Part shown: one piece after another, positions 32,811 through 47,200 of the stretch
How the letters are laid out: each line of letters begins with the position of its first letter
Position numbering within the stretch: position 1 is the stretch's first letter
Assembly (NCBI RefSeq): GCF_022458985.1
Contig: NC_061773.1
Span: 3,788,001-3,852,000 of the forward strand
Reading direction: 5' to 3'
Source: Mugil cephalus
Lineage: Eukaryota > Chordata > Actinopteri > Mugiliformes > Mugilidae
DNA: 64,000 nt
Made by a program: the position numbers and the translations under genes
The notes under the pieces: generated by a model
Seen by the model: only the letters and a program-made list of their open reading frames with translations
Database searches by the model: none
Told to the model about the DNA's origin: nothing

Positions 32811-34999
32811 TAAAACTACATTGTGGAACTTTTTTTTATATATACAGACCCTTTCCAAAAAAAATAGAATATCATGAAAAGTTGTTTCATTTCCATAATT
32901 CCATTCAAAAAGCTAAACTTTCATTGATTATAGATTCAGGGCCCACAATTTAAATGATTTCAAGTATATATTTGTTTATTTTTACATAATTTGGGCTTCC
33001 AGCCCATAAAACCTCCCCATGGTCGCTCTGCTTTGCAGTATACACAAGTTTTAAATCTGTTAGTAGTGGTACTTTTGTTTCATATCAACTTGGATTGTTT
33101 GCTGGAGCAAGAGGCTAGAACCTGTAATCGCATGTCACTTTACATTTGGTATGTCTTTGCTGAAAGAAGAGACTGGAGTCTTACAACATACACATATCTA
33201 CAGTGTTTGTGTAAACACTGGGAAACAAAGTTGTACAGTGTAGCTTTAAATCATAGACCGTATAAAGATGGACATCATGCCTTGAAGCCAAACAGATATG
33301 GCTCTGAAGCCAAAGCAAGTACAGCTCCCCCTGGTGGCTGGTTGAAGTATTGGCCTAAAACTAAAGTACGCGTCAAATAATTTTTCATATTTTCATGGAT
33401 GGTTTCTGTCATTGTAGTTAATATAATACTCAAGTGTCCATTTTCCTGATTCAGGGGTTGTTTTAGTTATTCATTTAGTTATTTGACGCTATAGAAACTG
33501 GATGTGGCAGCCATATCACAAGTTGCCAGGCCAACTACTCTGTGGAGGTCCAATAGGACTGTGAGAGTTGGAGAAAAAAAAATCAATAAGGATCTGTAAG
33601 TACAGCGTATAATCCAACATTTCTTTGTAATAGGTGGAGGAGAAAAAAACACAGCACACTGGCTAAACAGTGTGATCTTTGTCCCTGGCAAATCCCCATA
33701 AAGCTTCAAATGAAGGTAAACAACATCTTTGAAAGTTTAACATCTTGTAGAGTCAGTGATGAATGTGAAAAGTAGGACTTGATTTAAACTATTTACAAAC
33801 GTTAAACAGATATGAGAATATACAGAATATGGTAGATAACCCTCAAACCTGAACATTTCTATGTCTTAATCTGGAAGATTGAACTGAATTTTAAGTCAAA
33901 TGTCCTGGACAGATGGTTTTAGTCAAGAAGACGCTGGCAGCAAGTTTTGAAATGCATATAAGTCCATGAGGATACAGGATCAACGAGAAGATTCTTTCTT
34001 ATAGTGTGCATCATGGCATACAGAACAGAAATTCCCAACAGGCCTAGTGTGTAATGTCTTATTTAACACTATACAATACACGTGTTTGTCTTCAATTTGC
34101 GTCGGTTACTTGTGTGAAGTTAAAGAAGTTCAGTTTTTCCATTTCACTGTAGAGCAGCATCCATTTTACTTTATTTATTTAACGTTTGTTTCAACAAGGA
34201 AACCCTCCCTGACATTAAATGTGTATCTGGGTAATAGTTGGCAAAATGAAATGAAAACAATCCCCGGTCTTGACATGAACAGTTCCAAGCTGTTTGGAGA
34301 CTCAAAGTTAAACTGTATATCAAGGCTAAACATGGGTTGATGGTGTCATACAACGGGTGCCACAGTTTGGAGATGGTTTATTTATTTTGCATTAGCAACT
34401 TCTGTGGTTCTAAATTGAAAATGTCCTGTCAGTGCAGTGAAGTCGGCCGCTGCTGTTTTTGTTAATATTCTACAGTGTTTTCTCATTAATCAGGTTGAAG
34501 CTTTGTGGCTTGAGTATTTAAACATCCGCTGCTTTCTTTAACTTGTTTATCATAAAAAGACCTTCAGACCTTATACCACTCTGATCATTTGTCCTTCATG
34601 GACCCTCATAGCTGAATGAACTTGACGTCAGACTAGGCGATGTCTTTTGAACAAAACCCCTCATGTTTCCACAGTCCGTAAAAGCAGCAGCGACATCTGT
34701 GTGACAGGCAACCTTTACTGCAGCCTTTACACATTTTACGGAACCGCAAAATATTATAATGACACCTAAAACAAACAGAAAATCATAGTTTTGTTCAATC
34801 ATTTTTTCCCCTGGGCAACCTCTTGGGAGCACCCATAACAATGAAAAGAGGGATTCGCTTCGTATTAATTAGCAGTCGCTTTTCTGTAAATAATGTTCGT
34901 GAACGATGATGGGGATACTATTGATTTATGACTTCGTATTTAATGTAGTGGTTTAGTATTGTAGCGGCGTTATTTGCAAATGCAAACTAGTAGTTTTAA
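32811..34999. other. Intergenic spacer between fancd2 and tex264
   Basis: No gene is recognised. The spacer contains the dispersed repeat at 33245-33712; the rest is AT-rich unique-looking sequence. Confidence 0.5.
33245..33712 (+). repeat. Dispersed repeat, copy A (inverted partner at 45694)
   Basis: It contains ccgtataaagatggacatca, gaagccaaagcaagtacagc, tccccctggtggctgg and, further on, actctgtggaggtccaatag and gactgtgagagttggagaaa. The same blocks in the same order occur on the - strand at 45694-46110. It looks like a non-autonomous interspersed element common in teleosts; I cannot give a family name. Confidence 0.6.
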
Positions 35000-35294
35000 A
35001 TACCATCTTAGCTCCTCCCCCTTGGTCTGACCGGAATGGTCTATCCAGGAAGCGTGTAGCACTGTTTGGGGAAATACCATAAACAAACAGGCTTTTCAGT
35101 GCACTCCAGCTAGTGGGTCTGCCTGTCCTTTTAGGTTATTACAGCTGTAGAAACACATTTAACCCTGTCTGTCCTGCAGCCACGTCTGTCGCGTTATCGT
35201 TCGGCCCCTCAGGACCACACACCCGGAGGAGGACGTTTAGCTTTGACAGGTTTTTGCAAAATTGACTGCAGTCGAGCGGCATTGACAGGAGACC
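35000..35294 (+). promoter_or_regulatory. tex264: tex264 promoter and 5' UTR region
   Basis: This is a locally GC-richer stretch upstream of the tex264 ATG (gctcctcccccttgg near 35012, then cgcgttatcgttcggcccct and acccggaggaggacg). No clear TATA box is present. A possible acceptor (ctgtcctgcag, ending at 35179) leaves open an upstream non-coding exon. Confidence 0.45.
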
Positions 35295-38200
35295 ATGTCC
35301 GATTTAATTCTGCTGCTCCTGATCATTGTCACCCTGGTGTGTCTCACTGCAACAGTGGGGGTCTTAGTGGTGTACTCTGGTCTCCTGTCAGACGTGGTCA
35401 TTAAGACCGGGCCACCTCCGATCAAGAGCGTTACCATTGCTTATAAGTTCAAAGAGGGCTCGTACAAGGACTGCGGGGCAGCCTACACAGAGAGCAGCAG
35501 CATCGGACCCCTGCTGAGCTCCATCGGTGTCTTCTACGATGACCCCAAACAGGTGAGACCCCCAGAAGGCTGTCAGCCTGCACAGCTCTGTCTATCTTCT
35601 ATACACTTGACCTCATGACATAACCACACTGACCCAATGTACTTTGTGCTCTGATAAGATGTTACAGTCTGGGAGATATGTTTTGTTTGACCTGGACAGA
35701 GTCCTAAAGGTCACACACAGGAGGCTTTTAAACTAGTTGCAACATGACACCTGCGAACTGAAACTGAGTTAGAGATATGAAAGTGAAATATGCTTACATG
35801 TGTGTGTCTTTTTGTAGTTCAAGCCGTCCACTGTCACTATTTCCCAAAGCTCAATGTCGTACTCTGCTCCAATGTTCAGTCATTGTTCAACAACAAACAC
35901 TTAGTTTTGCTGGAGATGTAGTTGTGGAAATACACTACAAATGATAGTACACAATAAGTTACTGGGAATATGAAATGTTATAACAACATAATACAGTTCA
36001 GCCTGCTAATTTCTGTACTTCTCTAATGTATGAAGTTTGAACTTCTTTGAATTTCTTCTCTACACACATGCTTTTGAGCGTGGTTCTTGCCTTTGATTGC
36101 ATCAGATTGCATTTCCTTCTTAGGTTGTAAAAGATGATCTACCTAATTTCCCTTCGGGGATGAATAAAGTAATCTATCTATCTATCTATCTATTTTGGAT
36201 GTAGTTTCTGATGCTCTTAAACTATTTTGAATTAAACACTGAATGGTTTCCGTTGTTTAATCTAGGCCTTTATTTTTATATATTTAAAATGCTCCTATCA
36301 CACCATCCCAAAGCTCAGGTTGGCACCTTTAAAATGCTTATTTCCCCCATGGGATATATCATGTAATTTATCTGCTGAGAGAAACTGGAACCTCAAATGT
36401 TTGGAGGACTGTTAATTCTTGGCTTCGTAGAAGTCAAACATTGATTGTCCACTTGGGTGCAACTAAACCTACTTGTTTGCTAAAATTGCTGGTCTACTGT
36501 CAACACTTTTTGCTGAATTACTTTTTTTCTTAACTGATCTATTAGGTGACTGAGGATCTATATGAAGATTCTTTGTCTGTCTGTAAAATTAACTAATACT
36601 TTATCTTTGAAGAAAATAGTTTGTAGGCTTAAAATGTTACAGAATTTTTTAAAAAAATGATCTACTCATCAGCTGTCATGTCTGAATGTGGATGTGTAAC
36701 AGTTCAGTGTAAACAGATAAAATTTGTTGTTACTCAGCATTAAGGGGTTCAACGTACAAGCTGCATTTTGAAGGAACTGAGCCTGAATGATGAAACCAGT
36801 CAGCTGTTCTTTGCCACGTTGCACTGTTGATATTTTTCCCTCTCTCATCTGTGGCTTCGGGGTGGTTCAGCATTTGTCTGCTTCTGACGCAAAGACTGAA
36901 ACGGACTAGAAGGGCAAACGCTGCCTCTTCATGTGTGTCTGAGCAGGGCTGACAGATGTGTGAAAATGTGTAGGTTTCCTGTGTGGTCTCACTGCATACA
37001 GCATTACAGTGGCAGTCCAGGTGCAAGATGCCTGGAGTCTCATTATGTCACTGTGATCCTGAACTAGATTTTGTGTAAACGGGTCTGTCCTCAGCTTACG
37101 TGTGCGGCTGCCTCCTACTTTCATTCCGCATATCGCTCTTCATCACGAGTTGTGTTTTCAGTCAACAAGAAATGTCTGTGCAGCAGCTGCTTGATAGGCG
37201 GGAATGTTTATCAAGTTCCCAGCTGATGTGTGAAGACTAAGCACACAACCAGTGTGCAGCAATAACTCATTCCACAGTAGCAGAGTATTGTTACTTAGAA
37301 ACGTATAAAACAACTTAAGAAATAATTAACTCCACAACATTTGAGCTCTTGATTTTTTTTTTAAGTTTGTTAAGGTTCATGAGTTAAATGTTTGGATAAA
37401 CAGCACCAAAACAGAACCATGTGGCACATCAGCCAAAAGCCTGGACAGTGTCTTTGTCTCATTTGCAGCATTTGTTTGTCAAGAGCCAAATGAAAATGGA
37501 GTTGTTGTCTTTGTGTTTGTTAAAGAGTATGGAACTCTGACAGGGCTGTGTTTGTATTTGCTCTTACACCCTCCAGCGTCTCTTCTCCTTTTTAAACAGA
37601 GGCTATTAGTAGAAGCCCCTGACTTGTGAGTGTTGCCAGTGGAAAGTTGTGGTCAAGAAGCTAATTTGGGGAGCTTTTAAAAGTTTTCTGCTGGTGCTGG
37701 AGTTTGTGGAGAGTCTGGATCATACGGAGCCATTACGCAGTGCTCTCCAGAGAGCAGAGAGACTGTTGTATGGATCTTGTGACTCCAACATAATCAGGAA
37801 ATGTCCCCGTGAAGATGAATTAGACTTCACAGTAAAGCCCAAACAAGCCTGGTATTCTGAGGACAATGCAGATGCTATTTTTCTTAGGGAGTAAAAACTT
37901 CAAATTTGTGTAGTCTGGCCAATCTTCTCAGCGTGTTTGACCAACTAGTTGGCCACTTACCATTGAGGCACTGCTTGACACTGCACCACCATCTGCTCAG
38001 ATGTGACGATACTCAGCTACGTGTGCTCCGGAGAGTGTTGAGAATATTATAAATAACAGAATCAGAGCTGGCTTTACTGAACAAACTGTACGTGGACACC
38101 ATTTCTAAATGATCCCAAACATCTTAACAACAACTTATTTGGCAGTGCTCAATCACGTTTATTTATTCACCGATGTTAAAGTCTGGTCATTTAACATTTC

Positions 38201-41200
38201 CTCATGTAATGACAAGTTAAAGCAATTGTTGGGGTGACAGTAGTAAATAGTAAGATCTACATTCTTGACTAGCCTCTATCACTGGAGTTAGGATAGAGCA
38301 ATAACATTAGTTGTTTGCTCTTTTTCACTGTGTGTTTTGCCATCCTCTCACTACTCACCACCCACCACAAAAATAAACTGTAATTATGAGAGACATGGCT
38401 GAACTTTGGCTTGGATGGTTTGTTTTGATGTGACTCTACCATAAACTCTGCTGTAGTAACTCCGTGGGAGGTTTGACGTTGGGCAGTGCAGTTCATTGTT
38501 ACTTCCATCTCCAGCTTAAAGAGCAACCAACTGTTGTTTTCCATAAGGTATTTGCTCAACTCATCAAAAGTACTTAGTCATGTGTTATACTGGTACAAAG
38601 GAGAAAAATCAGCAGCTAAGAGTGGTGGACAACTGTTGAAGTTGAAATCCCTTGAGAATAAGTGTCTTACTTGAAGTTCCATTTGTAGATTTAGCTCTGT
38701 GTTTCCCTGACACTGACAGGAGAGGTGAGTAACATTGATCATCTTGTGACTATTCAATGTTCTGTTGGGAAACTTTTGGACCTGGTATTCATTCATGTGG
38801 ATATAACTTAGACATGTAGCACCCACCTAGACCAGACCAGACACCCCCACCTCATAGCAATGACACTCCTTGATGTCAGCAGCCATCCCCAGCAGGATAC
38901 ACAAAGAAGGCTTTAGGAACAACTAAAAAACATGAAGAACAGCACAAGGTGTTGACCTGGCCTCCAAATTCACTAGATCCCAAACTGATCAAGTATCTGT
39001 GGGATGATCCACAGAGGCCCCTCCCCTCAACCCATAGGTCCCAAAGACCCCCACTAACAACATCCTGTTACCAGACACCACAGGACACACTCAGAAGGAC
39101 CATGTCCATTCTCTGATGAGTCCCAACTATTTTGGAGGCACAAGGAGACCTACACAATACTAGCAGGTGGTCATAATGTTATGTCTGATTGGTGTAGACT
39201 GTTATACGTTGACATTTCACTTAAATAAAACCCAAGCAGGCTGGCTACTACATAAAAGAGACGTGTCATCTGTGTTGTCTCGATCACACCAGGTCCAAGA
39301 GATGACTCCATAGCCAGAAATTTCACAGGATTTTGTCGTGGTTACCATGCCAACAGCAAAACTATAAATTATTAAGTCAGTAAAATTCTTCTGACATGCC
39401 TCCACAAGTTCATGAAAAAGGATTTTGCGCTGTCCATCTCCTTTTACACTCAGTCCTCTTTGAACTGATTGCTGAGCTCGCCTCCTTGCTGTAATCGCTG
39501 ATGGCCACTAGATGGCACTATTAGCATTGAAATAGAGTTCGTGTGGGAGGCTGGCGCTTCCTTAGAAGCACACTGATCTTTATACTTAATTCATTATAAT
39601 GGGAAAAGTAGCGTGACTCAGCCTCCTGTTTCACATTTGTTAAAAACGAGTTTCATCATATTGAAAGGAAATTTCATTCCTGCGCTACAGCCATCACATT
39701 GCTGCAGTGGTTCTGAACCCTGAGTACAGCAGACTTCCAGCCATCATCATCTGCATTCACCTTGCATTTAAGTTGTAATATACAGCCCCTATTGGTGATG
39801 ATGATAGCTCTAAGCACTCTGTGTCCTGAGGATGGAGGTTCAAAACTAACTATACAAATTGATCAAAGAGTTGCTTTCTATCACAGTAGCTCAGTCTGTT
39901 GTATATGCAGCAAATAACAGTTATGGACCGTTAGATTTCACTGGTCTGCACTGATGAAAGTGGGTGTTATGCAATAAATCGAACGGGCTGCTCTTATGCT
40001 TGTGTATGTCCGTTCATCCACGTGTGTTTACATACATGCTCATGACTGTTAAAGCTAATTATCCCAAAGGCCTGAGGGACTGAGCAATTTGGCAGCATGG
40101 GCTCACAGATGTCATTTAAACAGGCCGCGACCGACAACATTAAAGGTTACACTTTATTCTCTTCTAACCATTTGAGCCACAGTTGCCTCAGGCTCTACTG
40201 TAATGGAGCTTTGACACAAGCGTTGAACAAGTCCCAGATTGGATAAAGTGCCCCCTAAATCATTAGATTTTGTGGTCGTAGCCTTTTGTTGTGTTGCGAA
40301 ATGAAAAGAAGAGAAGAATCCACAGGCAAGGCTGCCTGTCTGCAATGAATCTCCAGAGCAAGATTCATTAACAAGAGTGGGCAGCAGTGTGCGCTCAAAG
40401 GCCAATGTGTGTGTTGTGAGGCATAAAACAACAACCTATCAGAGACTAAGGAACTCACAGACACAGTAAATGTGGTGTCATAGTCTTAGGTCTTTAACAA
40501 TACAAATGGATCCCAATCAGCCACAACATTAAAACCACTGATGGTGGTTCTTTTGACCCACCTAGACCAGACCACACACCCCCACCCCATAGCACTGACA
40601 CTCCTTGATGGCAGCAGGAACAAAGACAAAATTTACTAGATCCCAAACTGATCAAGTATCTGTGGGACGATTCCCCTCAACCCATAGGACCCAAAGGCCC
40701 CCACTAACAACATCCACAGGACACCCTGTCCACAGGACACTCCTTCCTCTGAGGCATAATGTCTTTAGATTTAATGATGTGTGTCGTGCATTTTATCAAG
40801 GCATGTGTAGTGGAACGGAGCTGCCTCTGACGTGTTGTGTTAGCATGGAGGCTAAACCAGAGCTGCGGTTTGGTTCACCCTCTGATCTACTGAATTCCCA
40901 CTTTGTTTTAGAATTTGAAGCAAATCCTCTCACGGCTCCCCCGTGACAAGCAGGAGAAAATGAAATGTCACGCGTAGCCTCACTGTATACGGGAGTGGCA
41001 GTGAGAGATGAGGCGAGGTGTGGAACTGCCTCGCAAGAGGGGCATAAATTGGTAGGAGTCTGACTCACCTTGAGAGCCTCGCAGTGCTCCAATTCATCAA
41101 TCGGAATTTCAGATCAGAGCGCCGAGCATCGCTGCAGTCAAAATTATTAGCATTTTACTGCCGCTTGTCTGTCGACGGCAACAACATGAAAGTGGGGCTT

Positions 41201-44200
41201 CTGGTGTAGAGGGCTGCCGCTTTTAAAGGTGGATACAAAATGAGAAGTAAATACGCTGACATTCTGAAGTCTGGTCCCACAGGTCTTCGAGTCAGTATTA
41301 TGCAAGATTGTGGACATGTCAGATCTCCCTGTAGTAAAGCACCCTATTAATGTTTATGGACAATCTACAGAGAGCGAGAAACTGGAAAATGACGAGAGCT
41401 CCGATCGAATCTATTAAACAGAGAACTGAAATTTATCCTGGAACACAGCTTGAAATGTGCTTTCACAAAATGTGCAGGAAGGAAGACAATGGGAGCTGTT
41501 AACGATCAGCCAGGGAGACACAAAGGTGAAGAATGTCTTTAAATCTTAAGCGGCGTCAATCAAAAGTGAAATGTATTGGCTTTTTAGCTTGTGATGCACA
41601 TGATGTGATGAATATTTATCAGAGGAGCATACAGGAGTTGAACATTGGGAGCGAGGGAAGTAAATTTGACGAGAAGGAAGTAAGCCTGTGTAGACGAGGA
41701 ATGAATTCATTCATATTTCCTATTAGGGAAGATTAACTCCATGCTCTGTGACATCTGGCTGGAGGAGTGCCACACTGTGTCCAGCTGGCCAAGGAGTGGT
41801 AAACCAGCTCCACAACTGTGCAGAAGAAAAACTGTGTCCTGCCTCCAGCAGGCTGCTTATCCTCACCAGTAATTATACATGCCAGAACTCCCTGGATGCC
41901 ATGTGTAATTACCAGCTAAGTCTGAGCACAGCCTAAAGGGACAGAGCTGCACTTGGCGAAATATGGAAACGGTCTTCCACCGGCTCCTGACTTAAGGGGC
42001 CGGTGGGGCCCACATCTCATCACATCACTGGATTTCTTTTCAGATTTCTATCCTTTAGGGTCCACTTCCATATGAGAATACGTCGGTGTTTTGAACTTTT
42101 TATTCTGAGTAGATCCTAATTTCACAGTCGGTGTCAAGTTTTGCCTTGCGTCAAAATTATAAAAAGAACCTGGTTGTTTTCTTGCTAAAGAATCCATTTC
42201 ATTAAGTGCATTTGTTTGGCATACTTGCTTCACTGCAATTGCTGCCCCATTAATTTAGCTGCAAGCCGCTCATCTCAGCGTACCTGCGGTACCGAAGCTG
42301 AGTAAATTTCAATTTCCTCCCCGGTGACTCTGTCTGTGCTGTCTCATTTGCCTGTATGTGTGTGGCGGTGGTGGTGGGGTGGCTTCCAATGAGCTGAGAC
42401 AGGTTATCGCTCCAACACACTGAGACGCGAGACAGCTCTTGTTGAGAAATTGCCTATCCCGTAGTCTTCTGTTCTTCTTACTCCCCATGTGTCAGGTCTT
42501 TTGCTTGTTCTTAGACGTGCCCTAAACACCATCTGTCTCCGCGTTCTGGATATAGGAAGAAAATGATACTATGAACCACTGAACAGAAAAAGGGAGTTCC
42601 CTGATTATAGCTGGGGTGTATATGGCTTGTGCAGCATCTTTATCCACCTGTGTGATTAGACTGTGGATGAGGTATGGGTTCTGGGTGTTATAAGTTTCTT
42701 GTCATGCTTCACCTCAGATGCTGATATGCAGGCGGCACTGAATATGCAGATGTGTGGTCTGCAGAGCAGTGAAGGACCCTCGTACAATCACAGCCTCTTA
42801 AACTCAATTTTGTCTCTCGGCCTTCTAATTTTTCAGCACCTTTTTATCGTTTAGTTTCAGAAAAGCACATACCTGAAGAAAACATAGCAGTTCTGTCATG
42901 TTGCCTTTGTATGATTTCTGTGTTTAATGTGAAGAGAGACCTGATGTTATGCTCTTTCAGTGTTAATTGCTTGCACTCTAATTGAGCTCTACATTTTGTT
43001 GATGGGTTTCTTGCCAGCTTGCTTTAATGAGTGTGGTAACGGTCTATGGTCAGGAAAAATGCACCAATCAGCCACAACATTATGACCACTGACAGTAGAA
43101 GTAAATAACATTGACCATCTTGGGACAATTCAGTGTTCTGTTCACCCACCTAGACCAGACCGGACGCCCCCACCCCGTAACACTGACACTCCTTGATGGC
43201 AGCAGGATGCAGCCTGACACAGACACACACACAAAAACGGTTTAGGAACAACTCAAAAAACATGAACAACAGCACAAGGTGTTGACCAAGAAGATCCACA
43301 GAGGACCCCACTAACAACATCCTGTTACCAGACACCACAGGACACCCTCAGAAGACCCATGTCCATTCTCTGATGAGTCCCAACTGTTTTAGAGGCACGA
43401 GAGAGACCTACACAATGTTAGGAAGGTGGTCATAATGTTATCCCCAAATCGATTCATTTGCTTTGCTATTGTTTTTTTTGTTATTGTTTTTCCATGTAGC
43501 AATAAGGTAGATAATCGTTTTTTCAACATGTTCGCCACAACCTGCTAACACTTCTGTACTAGACAACTGTAAACTCATTCGACACAAAGCATCCCAAGTG
43601 GTGGTGGCTGGAAGAGCAGAAAAGATGAGGAGAGTAAATCCTCATTACGTGTCCGCTAATAAAGAATTACCTCTGTCAGCTGTAGCTTTTTTATTGTTGG
43701 AGAGCCCTCATCCATCAAAAAAGTCCTTGTAGCCTCAAGCAAAGGATTGCTTTTGGAATTACTTTTTCTCTGAACAGGTCCTTGGAGACATGGCTTAAGG
43801 GAATCAGGCAGAGATGGGAATAGCAGCATTTGTACAGGAAAGCCATCCTAGACTCTACCCAATCATTTGTGTGTGAATATATATATATATATATATACTA
43901 TGTACAATTATATTTTCTCCCCCTAAAAATTAAATATGCACATAAAATCATCAGAGGCATAGTAACAGTAAAATAATTACTTTTTACACGTAGATGCCCT
44001 CAGTGTACATTCATAAGTCACAAACACAGAATTGGTTTTCTCCACCTTGGTACAGAAATATGAAGCCAGTGTTCAGCTTCTGAGGTAAAAGCTCTCCTGT
44101 CATCCCATTACCTAACCCGGTGCTGCTCGCCCCGCTCAGTCAAAAGCCACAGACGTCTTTCCTCGGCTACCTGGGAGAAATGGAATCACACTCTGCCTTG

Positions 44201-47200
44201 CAAAACACAGCTTTGGCAGCGCGGACAGCATCTAAGAATTTCTGCCTTTCGCGTTTAGAATTTCAGGCACAAAGAAAACAACTGCGGTGGAGGAGACAAG
44301 ACAAGTCAAGTACACGGAGTAGTGTTCCTCTCTTTCCTAATTGCCTGTAGTCTCTGGGGTGTGTTATCTGGAGGGAAGCAGAGATGAGATGCAGTCAGGG
44401 CTGCTGTTTGTTCTTGCCACTGTGTGGGATGTGAATGATAGCTGGAGCCCTGAATGATATCATTAGTGAACTACTGCTTTGGCTAACATACTCTAGTCTA
44501 TCAGTGCGGAGAGCATGAGAGATGGTGAGTTATAAGATAGTGAAGCGAGACTGTGGGTGGACAGTTGTTATCCCCTCTGTTGTTGAATGGTTATTGTTGT
44601 GTCTTATCATAGACCACCAGTGTTGTCAGGGAGTAGCTCTGCACAGAAGCCTTGCTGACAGCCCATACATTTGATGCCTCCGTTGTGGGACAATGGGGGA
44701 TGCAGACCAATCCTTGCAACTAAATCTATTTGGCTGAAGGCGAAGGAAAAAAAAAAGATCTTAACAGTTGTACTGGTATCGCATGCGGTAATGATTTGAA
44801 CAATTAAATGTAACTGAAAATGATTTAATTTTGGTGTATTTAAATTCTCAGGTTACCTCTAAAAATTAGTTTTGCTTCCAGTATTAGGTAACATTAAACA
44901 GTTCATTGCTTTAAACATCAGTTTAATTATTGAATATGCAGTGAAATATTTAACATACACTGGACTTGTATAGATGTGTTTTTTTGTTTGTTTTTTTTCA
45001 TTCAGGGACTGACGTGTTAATGTTGACCGGTTGTTATGTTTTTCAGTTAGTTTAGTGTGTTTTCGTTCGCAATATTTACGGAGAAATATAACACAAAGTA
45101 CAGAGGGTATTACACAAATTCATATTTGACCTGATTATAAAAATTAAAAGGATTCTTGAACCCATCATCCTAAAAGTAAATTTCATGTCATTCCCCACAA
45201 ATGGCAGCATCATTATGCTGCTCCAATCTACCCGTGTTGAACTATTTCTCAAGCTGTTTCAAACCTGTTGTTGTCCCAAAAGGGCTGCAATGGCAGTTTC
45301 TAACCAAAACGTTATTATTTATTCATATGCTAATCAGCCATTTTACAACCATCAGATTAAAAGAAATACCACTGGAATTTATCCTCAGCTGATCATTGGT
45401 GTCGGTTCAGAATTGAATGGAAATCCATCTCACATTTAGATGTTTAGTCTCAATTAAAGCGGTCGACTGGCAGACTAATGGAACAACGCAGACTTAGACA
45501 CATAGCCGTAGCATTTCTAACTACTCTGAAAGCTCTTCTCCTCTGGAAACTCAACAAAGGATTTAAACATCAAGGACATTTTGAGGACCAGGAACTATGT
45601 GGAAACAAAAGTTCCTTTGATGCAAGTTTAAACCAAGTGAAAAGCAAATTAAGTCAGTCACACTGAAGTGTGCCCAGTAAAGCTGTAGTTACTTGAATGG
45701 CTACTAGACTGTATACTGTGGAGCCACCCGGACTCACACACTATTTTGTTTCATTAATACTGCACTCTGCTCTGCCTAAACCAGTTACTAAGAAATGTTG
45801 TATTATAAACTTTATTTATTTTTTTCTCTTACTCTCATGGTCCTACAGGACCACTTCACAGAGTGGTTGGCATGGCAATTTGTACTCCTCATGATGTCAC
45901 ATCAAATAACTCACTAGCACAAAAAAAATGAACACTCAAGTATGCACAAGTATTATGTTAACTACCTAAGTCTACTACCAAGCACCCACTAACATGGAGG
46001 AGGCGGAGCTTGTGACCTATACTGGAGCCAGTCACCAGGGGGAGCTCTACTTGTTTTGGCTTCACTTTAGAGAAGGCCTTCCACCTCCATATTTATACAG
46101 TCCAGTGCCTAGAGACTTCCATTCACAGCAGATATAAACATGTTAACATGTTTCTCCTGGTACAAAAATGGACATCATACTGTCATCATACTACCAAAAT
46201 GTTTGAGTTTCAGCTTCCTCCTGCTGTTAATATTGATTATTATAAATTATTATTCATAAATTTCTGCCATGTCATCCAGTTCCCAATAACAGTTATTTTT
46301 TCTTAGCTATCAATAAGGATTTTCTCAAAGTAGATGGCAATTTTGTTCAAATAGTATTATGTTTTAAAAATGGCATTAAAAAAAAAAAAAACACCAAAAA
46401 AAATAAACATCTTAACTATTGTGTCTTGTGTAATGACACAGCAGTTCGGTAGTTAGCACTAATGCCTCCATGCGCGAAGTCCGGGTTTAAGTCCAGCTCT
46501 GGGTGTTCTCATGTTCTCCCTGTGTCTGTGTGGGTTTTCTCCGGGTTCTTCTCCCACCTCCAATGACATGCTTGTTAGGCCAATTGCTGACCCTAGGTGT
46601 GAGCGTGAGTGTGAATGCTTGTTTGTCTATGTGTCTATGTGTTTCCCACCTCTCGCCCGATGACAGCTTGGATAGGCTCCAGCAAACCTCATGACCTTAG
46701 TGAGGATAAGAGGTAGTAGAAGATGAGATGTGTAACAATTGAATTAGATCTGTATTCATTGTCACATTGTTGCAGTAATTTTCTCTGGCATTGCTAACAC
46801 AGCCATTGTGACTGTGTTTGGAGTGACTCATTGTTTCGCTGTAAATAGATCTTGTATATCTATCTCAGGCTGCCTTGAATGAATGATTCCCTGTCAGAAG
46901 CAGGTGATGTGTGCTCTCTGACTCATTGTTGAACATGGTGTCAGGTGACAGTAAAGATTATCTGCTCATGCTGAACAGATGCTGTCAGTCATTGTTATTA
47001 CCCTCATGACGCAGACATTAAGAGGCATGGAGGGTTCAAGCCGGATGATCAAATAGATTTATCTAAGCCAGGAAGTTTCACCGGCAGCTGGCAATGCTGA
47101 GTTACGGCGCAACAAAAGCTGCTGCACGAACAAAGTAGGACAGCGGCGAATTGTGAGTGCAGCGTAGTAGCAACACGCTGCGTTCGAAAAATAGCCCTGA

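Noticed and set aside
36160-36194. Short direct repeats that could be read as a CRISPR-like array
   Set aside because: They are ATCT tandem units at the end of a LINE tail; the genome is eukaryotic and no spacer structure exists.
38949-39008. Active transposase gene
   Set aside because: Only about 20 codons of the catalytic block remain, the expected Glu is Lys, and the rest of the protein is absent from every copy.
40605-40946. 113-codon + open frame in tex264 intron 1
   Set aside because: Its 5' half runs through Tc1-derived copy 6 and the remainder has no motif, splice context or family resemblance.
46430-46510. Possible tRNA gene (tRNA-like head with B-box-like bases)
   Set aside because: It continues directly into Mermaid/DANA-type SINE body sequence and lacks a foldable acceptor stem by eye.
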